From Sulfurihydrogenibium sp. (GTDB taxonomy: Bacteria > Aquificota > Aquificia > Aquificales > Hydrogenothermaceae): a stretch of 34,632 nucleotides of DNA. Shown here piece by piece: positions 1-8,000 of this stretch. The position numbers and the translations under genes are program-made. The notes beneath the pieces are model-generated. The model saw nothing but the letters and a program-made list of their open reading frames with translations. It was not told the origin of the DNA and did no database searches. The stretch spans positions 1 to 34,632 of the forward strand of contig PNIU01000085.1 in the NCBI GenBank assembly GCA_002878035.1, given 5' to 3'. Every line of letters starts with the position of its first letter. Position 1 is the stretch's first letter.

Positions 1-70
1 CTTCATTTTAACCTTTCTTTTCCTTTTGGGAAGATATTTTACTATTTTTTAAACATCCTCCTTTTCTATC

Positions 71-100
71 TTGACAAAAACAGTATCCATAATGTATACT
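71..100 (+). promoter_or_regulatory. Promoter for tRNA-Thr/tuf transcript
   Basis: A perfect TTGACA (71-76) is followed after 18 bases by TATACT (95-100), close to the sigma-70-type consensus. Predicted transcription starts near 107, about 40 bases before tRNA-Thr. This is the best promoter match in the window and sits before a long run of genes without a clear terminator until 14303. The start site is inferred. Confidence 0.75.
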
Positions 101-146
101 ATTTAATCTGTAGATTGTTAAAACTAAGTAAAAGCTTATTTTTTAT

Positions 147-219
147 GCCCAGGTAGCTCAGGCGGCAGAGCACACCCTTGGTAAGGGTGAGGTCGCGGGT
201 TCAAGTCCCGTCTTGGGCT
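147..219 (+). tRNA. tRNA-Thr (anticodon GGT)
   Basis: A full cloverleaf is visible. The acceptor stem GCCCAGG pairs with CTTGGGC (212-218) with one G-U pair. The D stem is GCTC/GAGC. The anticodon stem CACCC/GGGTG (173-177/185-189) encloses loop TTGGTAA with GGT at 180-182. The T arm is GCGGG/CCCGT with TTCAAGT as the loop. The discriminator is T219 and CCA is not encoded. It decodes ACC/ACU. It lies about 50 bases before tuf, probably on the same transcript; a tRNA-Thr directly before tuf is a common bacterial arrangement. Confidence 0.95.
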
Positions 220-253
220 TAGGAAAGCCTTTGAGAAAATGTTTTTTAGATAT

Positions 254-1477
254 TAGGAGGTAAAGATTAATGGCAAAAGAGAAATTTGTAAGGGGTAAAG
301 AGCATCTAAACGTAGGAACAATAGGGCACGTAGACCACGGAAAGACAACATTAACAGCAGCAATAACCTACGTACAAAGCAAGAAAGGATTAGCAAAATT
401 CGTAGGATACTCAGACATCGATAAAGCACCAGAAGAAAGAGAGAGAGGAATCACAATAAACATAACACACGTAGAGTATGAGACAGAGAAAAGACACTAC
501 GCACACGTAGACTGTCCAGGACACGCAGACTACATCAAGAACATGATAACAGGTGCAGCACAGATGGACGGAGCCATACTTGTAGTATCAGCAGCAGACG
601 GACCAATGCCACAAACAAGGGAACACGTACTATTAGCAAGACAAGTTAACGTTCCATACATAGTAGTATTTTTAAACAAATGCGACATGGTAGACGATGA
701 AGAGCTAATAGACTTAGTAGAGATGGAAGTAAGGGAGTTATTATCAAAGTATGACTTTCCAGGGGATGAAGTACCAGTAATCAGAGGTTCAGCATTAGGG
801 GCATTAAACGATGATCCAAAATGGGTTGCATCAGTAGAAGAGCTATTAAAAGCGATGGACGAATACATACCAACACCACCAAGAGAGACAGACAAACCAT
901 TCCTAATGGCGATAGAGGACGTATTTACGATAACAGGAAGAGGAACAGTAGTAACAGGAAGAGTAGAGAGAGGAACATTAAAAGTAGGGGACGAAGTAGA
1001 GATAGTAGGTTTATCAGATGAGAAGAAGAAGACAGTAGTAACAGGAATAGAGATGTTCAGGAAGCAGTTAGACGAAGCGATAGCAGGTGACAACGTAGGG
1101 GTATTACTAAGAGGGATAACAAAGGACGAAGTAGAGAGAGGGCAAGTATTAGCGAAGCCTGGAACAATAACACCACACAAGAGATTTAAGGCACAGGTAT
1201 ATGTATTAAGCAAAGAGGAAGGGGGAAGACACACACCATTTTTTGTAGGATACAGGCCACAATTTTACATCAGGACGGCAGATGTAACAGGAACAGTAGT
1301 AGGGTTACCAGAGGGACAGGAGATGGTAATGCCGGGAGACAACGTAGAGTTAGAAGTAGAGTTGATGGTACCGGTAGCTATGGAAGAGCAGATGAGGTTT
1401 GCTATCAGGGAAGGTGGAAGGACGGTAGGAGCTGGTGTAGTTACTAAAATATTAGACTAACGTGAGGATGTAAGATG
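254..1477 (+). repeat. Direct repeat copy 1 (tuf unit)
   Basis: These 1,224 bases appear identical to 17419-18642 (offset 17,165). The unit begins at the T before the AGGAGG ribosome binding site. It covers all of tuf and the 14-base spacer and ends with the ATG of the next gene, here rpmG. Flanking bases diverge immediately on both sides. The translated proteins match in full, and so do off-frame translations of the gene interior, which argues for nucleotide identity and not only protein identity. Confidence 0.93.
270..1460 (+). CDS. tuf: Elongation factor Tu, copy 1
   Basis: EF-Tu is the GTPase that delivers aminoacyl-tRNA to the ribosomal A site. The 396-residue product has normal length. 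GTP-binding motifs are visible: GHVDHGKT at 19-26, DCPGH at 81-85 and NKCD at 136-139, with the switch I signature RERGITI near 57-63. The beta-barrel domains 2 and 3 follow, ending in the conserved [10 protein letters not shown] segment. The ribosome binding site AGGAGG (255-260) lies 9 bases before the ATG. It sits between tRNA-Thr and rpmG. The protein is identical to copy 2 at 17435. Codon choice is unusual: nearly all valine codons are GTA and alanine is mostly GCA, until the last 25 or so codons, where GCT and GTT return. Confidence 0.98.
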   Translation: MAKEKFVRGKEHLNVGTIGHVDHGKTTLTAAITYVQSKKGLAKFVGYSDIDKAPEERERGITINITHVEYETEKRHYAHVDCPGHADYIKNMITGAAQMDGAILVVSAADGPMPQTREHVLLARQVNVPYIVVFLNKCDMVDDEELIDLVEMEVRELLSKYDFPGDEVPVIRGSALGALNDDPKWVASVEELLKAMDEYIPTPPRETDKPFLMAIEDVFTITGRGTVVTGRVERGTLKVGDEVEIVGLSDEKKKTVVTGIEMFRKQLDEAIAGDNVGVLLRGITKDEVERGQVLAKPGTITPHKRFKAQVYVLSKEEGGRHTPFFVGYRPQFYIRTADVTGTVVGLPEGQEMVMPGDNVELEVELMVPVAMEEQMRFAIREGGRTVGAGVVTKILD

Positions 1478-1624
1478 AGAGAAATAATAACCCTTGCTTG
1501 TACTGAGTGTAAAAGGAAAAATTACACGACCACAAAGAACAAGAGAAAACACCCAGATAGATTAGAGTTAAGAAAATACTGTAAGTTTTGTAAAAAACAT
1601 ACACTTCATAGAGAAATAAAGTAA
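1475..1624 (+). CDS. rpmG: Ribosomal protein L33, zinc-binding type
   Basis: This small gene encodes 49 residues, the normal size for L33 of the 50S subunit. Two CxxC pairs (C9/C12 and C36/C39) form the zinc site of the C+ type of L33. The ATG at 1475 follows a GAGG ribosome binding site (1464-1467) seven bases upstream. Start codon and ribosome binding site belong to the duplicated tuf unit, so rpmG shares its initiation region with rpsJ at 18640. The gene lies 14 bases after tuf and 13 bases before tRNA-Trp, the common tuf-rpmG-tRNA-Trp-secE-nusG order. Confidence 0.95.
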   Translation: MREIITLACTECKRKNYTTTKNKRKHPDRLELRKYCKFCKKHTLHREIK

Positions 1625-1637
1625 ACATGTATACTGC

Positions 1638-1710
1638 GGGGCAGTAGCTCAATTGGCAGAGCAGCGGACTCCAAATCCGCAGGTTGAGGGTTCGAGTCCT
1701 TCCTGCCCCG
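1638..1710 (+). tRNA. tRNA-Trp (anticodon CCA)
   Basis: A full cloverleaf is present. The acceptor is GGGGCAG/CTGCCCC (1638-1644/1703-1709) with discriminator G1710. The D stem is GCTC/GAGC. The anticodon stem GCGGA/TCCGC (1664-1668/1676-1680) encloses loop CTCCAAA with CCA at 1671-1673. The T stem is GAGGG/CCTTC with one G-U pair. CCA is not encoded. The gene is embedded between rpmG and secE, so it must be cut out of a protein-coding transcript. Confidence 0.96.
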
Positions 1711-1723
1711 CTTCGGAGAAAAG

Positions 1724-1909
1724 ATGAAAAAATATATACAATTTTTAAAAGAAGTTTACGAAGAACTTAAGAAAGTTACGTGGCCTTCTTCACAGCTTGT
1801 AAAAACGGCTACTGCTACCGTTATAGTTTTTACACTTTTAGTTGCAGTTTATTTATGGGTTTTAGATATATTTTTTGCAAAAGTTATTACCTTCATTTTA
1901 GAGAGGTAG
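1724..1909 (+). CDS. secE: Preprotein translocase subunit SecE
   Basis: SecE clamps the two halves of the SecY channel in the inner membrane. The 61-residue product is the short single-span form usual outside enterobacteria. It has an amphipathic N-terminal helix (1-25) with the conserved EELKKVTWPS motif, then one hydrophobic span at about 30-54. Its ribosome binding site GGAG lies at 1715-1718, only four bases beyond the 3' end of tRNA-Trp, so the mature secE message would have a leader of about 13 bases after tRNA processing. The partner secY is at 27871. The order secE-nusG is conserved across bacteria. Confidence 0.96.
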   Translation: MKKYIQFLKEVYEELKKVTWPSSQLVKTATATVIVFTLLVAVYLWVLDIFFAKVITFILER

Positions 1910-1916
1910 ATAGTAG

Positions 1917-2705
1917 ATGTCTGAAGAAAACTTAACTCAGCAAAACGTTAATACGGAAACTCAAGATAAAAACGAAGAAAAGAAGAAGTGGTATGCTTTA
2001 TATACACAGTCAAACTTAGAGATAAAAGCAAAGGAAAACTTTTTAAAGAATCTCGAACTTAACGATTTAAAGCATTTAGTTGAAGAAGTTGTAGTGCCGG
2101 CTGAAGAAAAAGTAGTTATAAAATCTCAAGGAAAAGAAAAATACAGACTTTCTTTAAAAGGTCAAAATAGAGAAATTCCTGTAGAAGGTAAAAAAGGGAT
2201 AACAAAGTTTTTGATAGAAGAGGGAACAGTTAGAGTGCTTGAGAGTGTAGAGGGAGATGAAGATTGCGTAGCCCACAGTCCAATATTTAAGCCCGGTCAA
2301 AAAATATCGTGTAAAGAAAATAAGACCGAAGCAAGAATAGTTTTAGAAAACAAGATATTCCCAGGTTATATTCTTATAAAAGCTAAACTTACAGATGATT
2401 TGATAGATTTAGTTAAAAAGACACCTTATCTGATAGGCTTTGTTAGTGCTGGTGGTGTACCTGTACCTATAGAAGAAAAAGACGTTGAGAGAGTTTTATC
2501 TCAGATACAAAAAGGTACTCCTAAAGTTAAAAAACTACTTTTTGCTAAAGGTGATATGATTAGAGTTATAGAAGGACCTTTTATGAACTTTACTGGAACT
2601 GTAGATGAAGTGTTCCCAGATAAAGAAAAATTGATAGCACTTATAACTATATTTGGTAGAGCAACACCGGTTGAACTTGAATTCTCCCAAGTGGAGAAAA
2701 TTTAA
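1917..2705 (+). CDS. nusG: Transcription elongation/antitermination factor NusG
   Basis: NusG binds the RNA polymerase clamp and links it to Rho or to ribosomal protein S10. At 262 residues it is much longer than the usual 175-185. A charged N-terminal tail (1-23) precedes the NGN domain start [11 protein letters not shown]. The NGN domain is interrupted at about residues 69-145 by a beta-rich insertion and resumes with [12 protein letters not shown]. The C-terminal KOW domain (about 208-262) contains [17 protein letters not shown]. An extra domain at this place is known from Aquifex and Thermotoga NusG, which supports a deep-branching thermophile. It lies 7 bases after secE. Confidence 0.96.
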   Translation: MSEENLTQQNVNTETQDKNEEKKKWYALYTQSNLEIKAKENFLKNLELNDLKHLVEEVVVPAEEKVVIKSQGKEKYRLSLKGQNREIPVEGKKGITKFLIEEGTVRVLESVEGDEDCVAHSPIFKPGQKISCKENKTEARIVLENKIFPGYILIKAKLTDDLIDLVKKTPYLIGFVSAGGVPVPIEEKDVERVLSQIQKGTPKVKKLLFAKGDMIRVIEGPFMNFTGTVDEVFPDKEKLIALITIFGRATPVELEFSQVEKI

Positions 2706-2714
2706 ACCTGTCGG

Positions 2715-2748
2715 TTCAATCTGGTAAAAACTTATGGCAGGGAATGAA
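2715..2748 (+). promoter_or_regulatory. Candidate ribosomal protein L1 binding site in the rplK-rplA leader
   Basis: The 64-base nusG-rplK spacer can fold into a broken hairpin: TTCA (2715-2718) with TGAA (2745-2748), and CTG (2721-2723) with CAG (2738-2740), separated by an asymmetric loop containing GGAA. The segment GGTAAAAACTTATGG resembles the GGUGAAA and AUGGGA elements of L1 targets in rRNA and L11-operon messages. It lies just before the rplK ribosome binding site AGGAGG (2753-2758). In many bacteria L1 represses rplK-rplA through a site here. The match is by eye and partial. Confidence 0.42.
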
Positions 2749-2769
2749 TTCAAGGAGGTGTAGTTAGAA

Positions 2770-3207
2770 ATGGCAAAAAAAGTTACGGCAACGGTTGAGC
2801 TGATGATTCCGGCTCAACAAGCAGCTCCATCACCACCAGTTGGTCCTGCGTTAGGTCAACATGGTGTAAACATTATGGAATTTGTTAAGAGTTTCAACGC
2901 AGCCACGTCAAACATGAAACCCGGTACTATAGTCCCGGTAGTAATCACTATCTACTCTGATAGGTCTTTTACGTTTATTCTAAAAACTCCACCAGCTTCC
3001 TACCTTTTAAAAGAAGCTGCAGGCATCAAAACAGGTTCTGGAGACCCTAAAAGAAACAAAGTGGGTAAAATTACTGTTGCACAGCTTAAAGAAATAGCTG
3101 AAATGAAGCTTAAAGACCTTAATACTGATGATATCGAAATGGCAATGAGAATTATAGCCGGAACAGCTCGTAGTATGGGAATTGAAATTGAAGGATACAA
3201 GGGGTAA
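2770..3207 (+). CDS. rplK: Ribosomal protein L11
   Basis: L11 forms the base of the 50S stalk with 23S rRNA helices 43-44 and is the region bound by thiostrepton. The 145-residue length is normal. The N-terminal domain has the proline-rich helix start [13 protein letters not shown] (20-32) typical of the family, and the C-terminal rRNA-binding domain ends in [10 protein letters not shown]. The start follows AGGAGG by 11 bases. It is the first gene of the rplKAJL set, with rplA starting 5 bases later. Confidence 0.98.
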   Translation: MAKKVTATVELMIPAQQAAPSPPVGPALGQHGVNIMEFVKSFNAATSNMKPGTIVPVVITIYSDRSFTFILKTPPASYLLKEAAGIKTGSGDPKRNKVGKITVAQLKEIAEMKLKDLNTDDIEMAMRIIAGTARSMGIEIEGYKG

Positions 3208-3212
3208 GAGCC

Positions 3213-3941
3213 ATGGCAAAAAGAGGAAAGAAATACTTAGAAGCTATAAAGCTTATCGATAAAGAGAAGGCTTACTCTCTTGATGAAGCTATAAAAAAGC
3301 TAAAGGAAGTTTCTAAAGTTCTCCAAAGAAAGTTTGATGAAACGGTAGAGTTTATCGTTAGATTAGGTGTAGACCCAAAGTATGCCGACCAGATGGTAAG
3401 AGGTTCTGTTGTTTTACCTCACGGACTTGGTAAAGAGTTGAAAGTTTTAGTTATAGCTCAAGGTGAAAAGTTAAAGGAAGCTGAAGAAGCGGGAGCTGAC
3501 TACGTAGGTGGAGAAGAGTTAATCAACAAAATTGCCAACGAAAACTGGATTGATTTTGACGTAGTAATAGCAACACCAGATATGATGCCTAAAATGGCTA
3601 AGCTCGGAAAAATCTTAGGTCCAAGGGGATTGATGCCTAACCCTAAAGTTGGAACTGTTACAAACGATGTTAAAAAAGCCGTAACAGAAGCCAAAAAGGG
3701 AAGAGTAGAGTTTAAAGTAGATAAAACAGGAAACTTACACGTTCCGGTTGGAAAGATATCTTTTGATGATGAGAAATTAAAGGAAAACATATTAGCTGTG
3801 TTAGATGCAGTTTTAAAGGCAAAACCTACTGGAGCTAAAGGGCAGTATATAAAAAATGCTGTTATTAAAACAACTATGAGCCCAGCTATTAAATTGGATT
3901 TAACAAATCTACAAAAATCCTTAGAAACTAAGGCTGCATAA
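3213..3941 (+). CDS. rplA: Ribosomal protein L1
   Basis: L1 builds the mobile L1 stalk next to the ribosomal E site and is usually a repressor of its own operon by binding the rplK leader. The 242 residues match bacterial L1 (about 230). The conserved loop [10 protein letters not shown] lies at 136-145. The gene starts 5 bases after rplK and ends 10 bases before rplJ, so translational coupling is likely. See the candidate target at 2715-2748. Confidence 0.98.
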   Translation: MAKRGKKYLEAIKLIDKEKAYSLDEAIKKLKEVSKVLQRKFDETVEFIVRLGVDPKYADQMVRGSVVLPHGLGKELKVLVIAQGEKLKEAEEAGADYVGGEELINKIANENWIDFDVVIATPDMMPKMAKLGKILGPRGLMPNPKVGTVTNDVKKAVTEAKKGRVEFKVDKTGNLHVPVGKISFDDEKLKENILAVLDAVLKAKPTGAKGQYIKNAVIKTTMSPAIKLDLTNLQKSLETKAA

Positions 3942-3951
3942 GGAGTGAAAG

Positions 3952-4494
3952 ATGATGACTGCAGAAAGAAAATCTATACAGAAAAAAGCTCAAGTAGTTC
4001 AAGAGCTTAAAGAAAAAATCGAAAAGGCTCCTTTGGTGGTTCTTTTAGACTTTAAAGGTATCGACGCAAACTCTGTAGCCGATTTTAGAAAGCAAATAAA
4101 GAAAAGCGGCGGTGAGATGAAAGTTGTTAAAAATACTTTACTCTACAGGGCTTGCAATGGTACCCAACTTTATGATAGAATAGATATCTTTAAAGAACAG
4201 ACAGCTGTAATTTTTGGATACGAAGATATCGTTAATATTGCGAAACTTTTAAAAGAGTTTTTAAAAGGAAAGGAAGACGCTAAGGTAAAAGGCGGTTTAG
4301 TTGAAGGTGTTTTTGCTGATGCTCAGAAGATTGATTACCTTGCATCTCTACCAAGCAAGGAAGTACTTGTGGCTCAGCTGTTGGCTGTTCTACAAGCACC
4401 AATTACAAACTTTGTACGTGTGCTTAACGCTATACCACAGAAGACAGTTTTAGTTTTAGACGCTATAAGAAAAGAGAAGGAAAAACAAGGTTAA
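3952..4494 (+). CDS. rplJ: Ribosomal protein L10
   Basis: L10 anchors the L7/L12 dimers to the ribosomal stalk. The 180-residue product has the N-terminal rRNA-binding domain (VVLLDFKGIDANSVADFR; MKVVKNTLL) and a C-terminal helix for L12 dimers (about 140-180). Two adjacent ATGs (3952 and 3955) lie 6 and 9 bases after AGGAG (3941-3945); either may be used. Only 10 bases separate it from rplA, so any L10-binding leader would have to lie inside rplA; none was recognised. Confidence 0.97.
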   Translation: MMTAERKSIQKKAQVVQELKEKIEKAPLVVLLDFKGIDANSVADFRKQIKKSGGEMKVVKNTLLYRACNGTQLYDRIDIFKEQTAVIFGYEDIVNIAKLLKEFLKGKEDAKVKGGLVEGVFADAQKIDYLASLPSKEVLVAQLLAVLQAPITNFVRVLNAIPQKTVLVLDAIRKEKEKQG

Positions 4495-4528
4495 TATTAA
4501 AAAATTTTAGATAGGAGGTTTAAATAGT

Positions 4529-4915
4529 ATGGCAACTATTACAAGAGAAGAGATTAAAGAAGCTATCAAGTCAATGACTGTTTTAGAGTTGGCTCAGTTG
4601 GTAAAAGAGTTGGAAGAAGAGTTTGGTGTTTCTGCTGCTGCAATGGTAGCTGCTGCTCCAGCTGTTGCAGGTGGTGGTGCTGCTGCTCCAGCTGCTGAGG
4701 AAAAAACAGAGTTTGACGTAATTTTAGCAAATCCAGGAGCTAACAAAATCAACGTTATAAAAGTAGTAAGAGAGATAACTGGATTAGGCTTGAAAGAAGC
4801 TAAAGACTTAGTAGATGGAGCTCCAAAACCAATAAAAGAAGGAGTATCTAAAGAAGAAGCTGAACAAATCAAGAAGAAGTTAGAAGAAGCTGGAGCTACA
4901 GTAGAAATAAAATAA
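4529..4915 (+). CDS. rplL: Ribosomal protein L7/L12
   Basis: L12 is the multicopy stalk protein that recruits and stimulates the GTPases EF-Tu and EF-G, both encoded in this window. The 128 residues show the three-part design: an N-terminal dimerisation helix pair (1-33), an Ala/Gly/Pro hinge (about 36-57), and a globular C-terminal domain with [20 protein letters not shown] (85-104). AGGAGG (4513-4518) lies 10 bases before the ATG. A hairpin follows before rpoB. Confidence 0.98.
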   Translation: MATITREEIKEAIKSMTVLELAQLVKELEEEFGVSAAAMVAAAPAVAGGGAAAPAAEEKTEFDVILANPGANKINVIKVVREITGLGLKEAKDLVDGAPKPIKEGVSKEEAEQIKKKLEEAGATVEIK

Positions 4916-4961
4916 TCAAGCTTGATTAAGAAAATTTTATATATAACTTCTAAACCAGTTT

Positions 4962-5010
4962 AAGGTAGATTACCATGTTTTTGTGGTAGTCTACCTTTAT
5001 TTATTTTTAA
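4962..5010 (+). terminator. Attenuator-like hairpin between rplL and rpoB
   Basis: AAGGTAGATTACCA (4962-4975) pairs with TGGTAGTCTACCTT (4984-4997). This gives 14 consecutive pairs with one U-G, around an 8-base loop, followed by a T-rich but interrupted tail (TTATTTATTTTT). The stem is AT-rich and the tail is not a pure T run, so partial termination or a processing site is more likely than full termination. It would let rplJL exceed rpoBC, as the rplL-rpoB attenuator does in E. coli. Confidence 0.7.
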
Positions 5011-5035
5011 AACAACTAAATAAGGTGGTGTAAGG

Positions 5036-8000
5036 ATGAGAGTAATAAAAAACTTAAAGCACAACCCGTTCCGTAAAAGTTTATCTAAAAGAAAAGAGAT
5101 AATGACACCTCCTGATTTACTTTCAGTGCCAAAAGAATCTTTCGAAAACTTCACTCAATTTCATGTTCACCCGTTAAAAAGGGATCCAAATAAAGGTTTG
5201 GAAAGTCTATTCAGATCATCTTTTCCTTTTGTTGACCCAAACGGACAGTTGGAAGTTAGATACATAGGTTATGAGATAGGGGATTGGGAATGTGGAAAGT
5301 GTGAAAAAAGTTTACCTGAAGAAGTTTTAGGCGGACCAGGTGTAGAATGTCCTCATTGTGGAAGTCCTTTAATATACAAAGAAAAGTTAAGTGTAGAAGA
5401 GTGTAAGTATAAAGGTTTAACTTACGGAGCTCCGTTAAGAGTTCTCTTAGAGCTTGTTATATACAATACAGACCCAAAAACTGGAGAAATAGTTCCTAAA
5501 ACTATAAAGAAACAAAAACTTTACTTTGGTGAGCTTCCTTTACTTACAGATTATGCTTACTTTATGATAAACGGTAGTGAAAGAATAATTGTATCTCAGT
5601 TGATTAGGTCTTCTGGAATATTCTTCTCGGCAAAAGAGGATAAAACTAAGGATATAATTACGAGAATAATCTACGAAGGTAGCGTAATACCTGAAAAAGG
5701 TTCAAGGGTAGAAGTTCAGTATGCAACAAACTCAGAGATATTCTATGCAAAAATAGACAGAAGAAAAATATTAGGAACACAATTACTTAGAGCTTTTGGT
5801 TGTGATACCGCTTACAAAATACTAAAAACGTTCTACGGAAAAGTTGAAAGGTATAAAGTAAAAGATGGCGAGATAGTAGAGGAAAACACTGGTTTACCAG
5901 TATCTATAGAGCAGTTATCAAATAGAGATGTCTTTATAACTTTCACTTACGAAGAGCAAACAGAAAAAGGACCTGTAACTATAAGACAGGAAAAGTATGC
6001 TCCTGCTGAACTTTTAGAAAAATTACTTAAAGATGATAGAGTTAAAGTAGAGGAGATAGTAAGTGTAGAACCACAGGTATGCAACAAATCACCTTACCAA
6101 AGGGTTATAGTAGAAACTCTTAAGAAAGATGAGCCAAAGATAAACGCTATATTCAGTTTCAGAGATGCTGCTTTAGTAGAGATATACAAAAAAATGCGTC
6201 CTACAGATACGGCAGTTCTCGATCCTAAAGCTTTCATGAAAAGAGCAAGAGAACTGTTTGAAAATATGTTTGAAGATTATCAGAAGTATGACCTTTCAAG
6301 AGTCGGTAGAGTTAAGTTAAACGCTAAAGTTCATAACGTTCCAAAAGTTATAAAACCTCTGGACCTTGAAGATTTCTTTGAAAAGTTCCCACCTCTTGCT
6401 TTAGATGAAGATGTTAAGATAGGAGAGACCGTATACCCTGCTGGCACAAAAATAGATGCAAACCTTTTAGAAGAGTTAAAGAAACACTCATTTAAAGAGA
6501 TAAAAGTTAAAGAGTATTTAGATGAAGAAGCAAGAACATTACAGATGGCTGATATTATAGCCATCGTTAAGTATCTTTTAGAGTTAAGGTATGGAAAGAA
6601 AAGCCTTGACGATATAGCACACCTTGGAAATAGAAGAGTTAGACCTGTAGGAGAGTTGTTGGAAGCTCAAGCCAGAACTGGAATTGCAAGAATGCAGAAA
6701 GCTTTTAAAGACAGGGTTGCTACAGTTGATATAGAAGACCCTCAGTTAAAACCAAGTGATTTAGTAAACCCAAGGTATCTGATAAGTTCTATCGTAGAGT
6801 TTTTGAAAAGTGGTCAGCTATCTCAATTTATGGACCAGACTAACCCACTTTCTGAGCTTACACACAAAAGAAGACTGTCGGCTTTAGGTCCCGGTGGATT
6901 AACCAGAGAAAGTGCTAAATTTGAAATCAGGGACGTTCACCCATCTCACTACGGTAGAGTTTGTCCTATAGAAACACCGGAAGGTCAAAACATCGGTTTA
7001 GTATCTTCTATGACTGTTTATTCAAGACTTAACGAATTTGGATTTCTTATAACTCCTTACAGAAAAGTTGTAGATGGAGTAGTAACTGATGAGATAGAGT
7101 ATCTAACGGCATACGATGAAGAAAAATACGTTATAGCTCAGGCTAACACAGAAATAGACGATAAGGGTAAATTCGTTTCTGATAGAGTCCTTGCAAGAGC
7201 TTACGGTGATATTAGACTCGTAGACCCTAAAGAAGTTCACTATATGGACGTTTCTCCAAAACAAGTTGTATCTCCATCGGCCTCTTTGATACCTTTCTTA
7301 GAGCATGACGATGCAAACAGGGCGTTGATGGGTTCTAACATGCAAAGACAGGCAGTGCCACTTATAAAAACTGAGTATCCTCTCGTTGGAACTGGAATGG
7401 AAGTTATAATAGCAAAAGACAGTGGCTCTGCAGTTGTTGCTAAAAGAGGCGGCGAAGTTATAAAAGTAGATGGAAATTCCATTGCTATAAAAGTTAACGA
7501 AGATGAGATAAACCCACACGACCCACTTGATATAGGTTTGGACATATACGAGCTTAAGAAGTTTAGAGGTTCAAACCAATCAACTTGCATAAATCAAAGA
7601 CCACTTGTAAGAGTTGGTGATAAAGTGGAAAAAGGTGCCGTTATAGCAGATGGAACATCTACTTACAAAGGTGAGCTTGCTTTAGGTAAGAACGTTTTAG
7701 TAGCGTTTATGCCTTGGAGAGGTTATAACTTTGAGGACGCTATCGTTATATCTGAAAGATTAGTAAAAGATGATGTATTTACTTCTATACATATAGAAGA
7801 GTTTGAGGTAGAGGCCAGAGAAACAAAACTTGGTCCAGAGGAAATAACCAGAAACATACCTAACGCTAAAGAAAGACAACTTGCTAACCTTGATGAGCAC
7901 GGTATAGTGAGGGTTGGAACGTACGTTAAACCGGGAGATATACTTGTTGGAAAGGTAACTCCAAAAGGAGAGTCTACACCTACTCCAGAAGAAAAGTTAC

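Noticed and set aside
530-1234. Long open frame (234 codons) antisense to tuf, repeated at 17695-18399
   Set aside because: It is a shadow produced by the biased codon usage of tuf (few TTA/CTA/TCA on the sense frame in that phase). It has low-complexity Ser/Thr/Asn composition and no ribosome binding site; both copies exist only because tuf is duplicated.
1630-1635. TATACT just before tRNA-Trp as a possible promoter
   Set aside because: No usable -35 box lies 16-18 bases upstream (the sequence there is CATAGA), and a start 7 bases downstream would fall inside the tRNA.
4916-4925. Palindrome TCAAGCTTGA after rplL
   Set aside because: Ten bases with no loop or T tract; a chance palindrome or minor restriction-type site, not supported as an operator.
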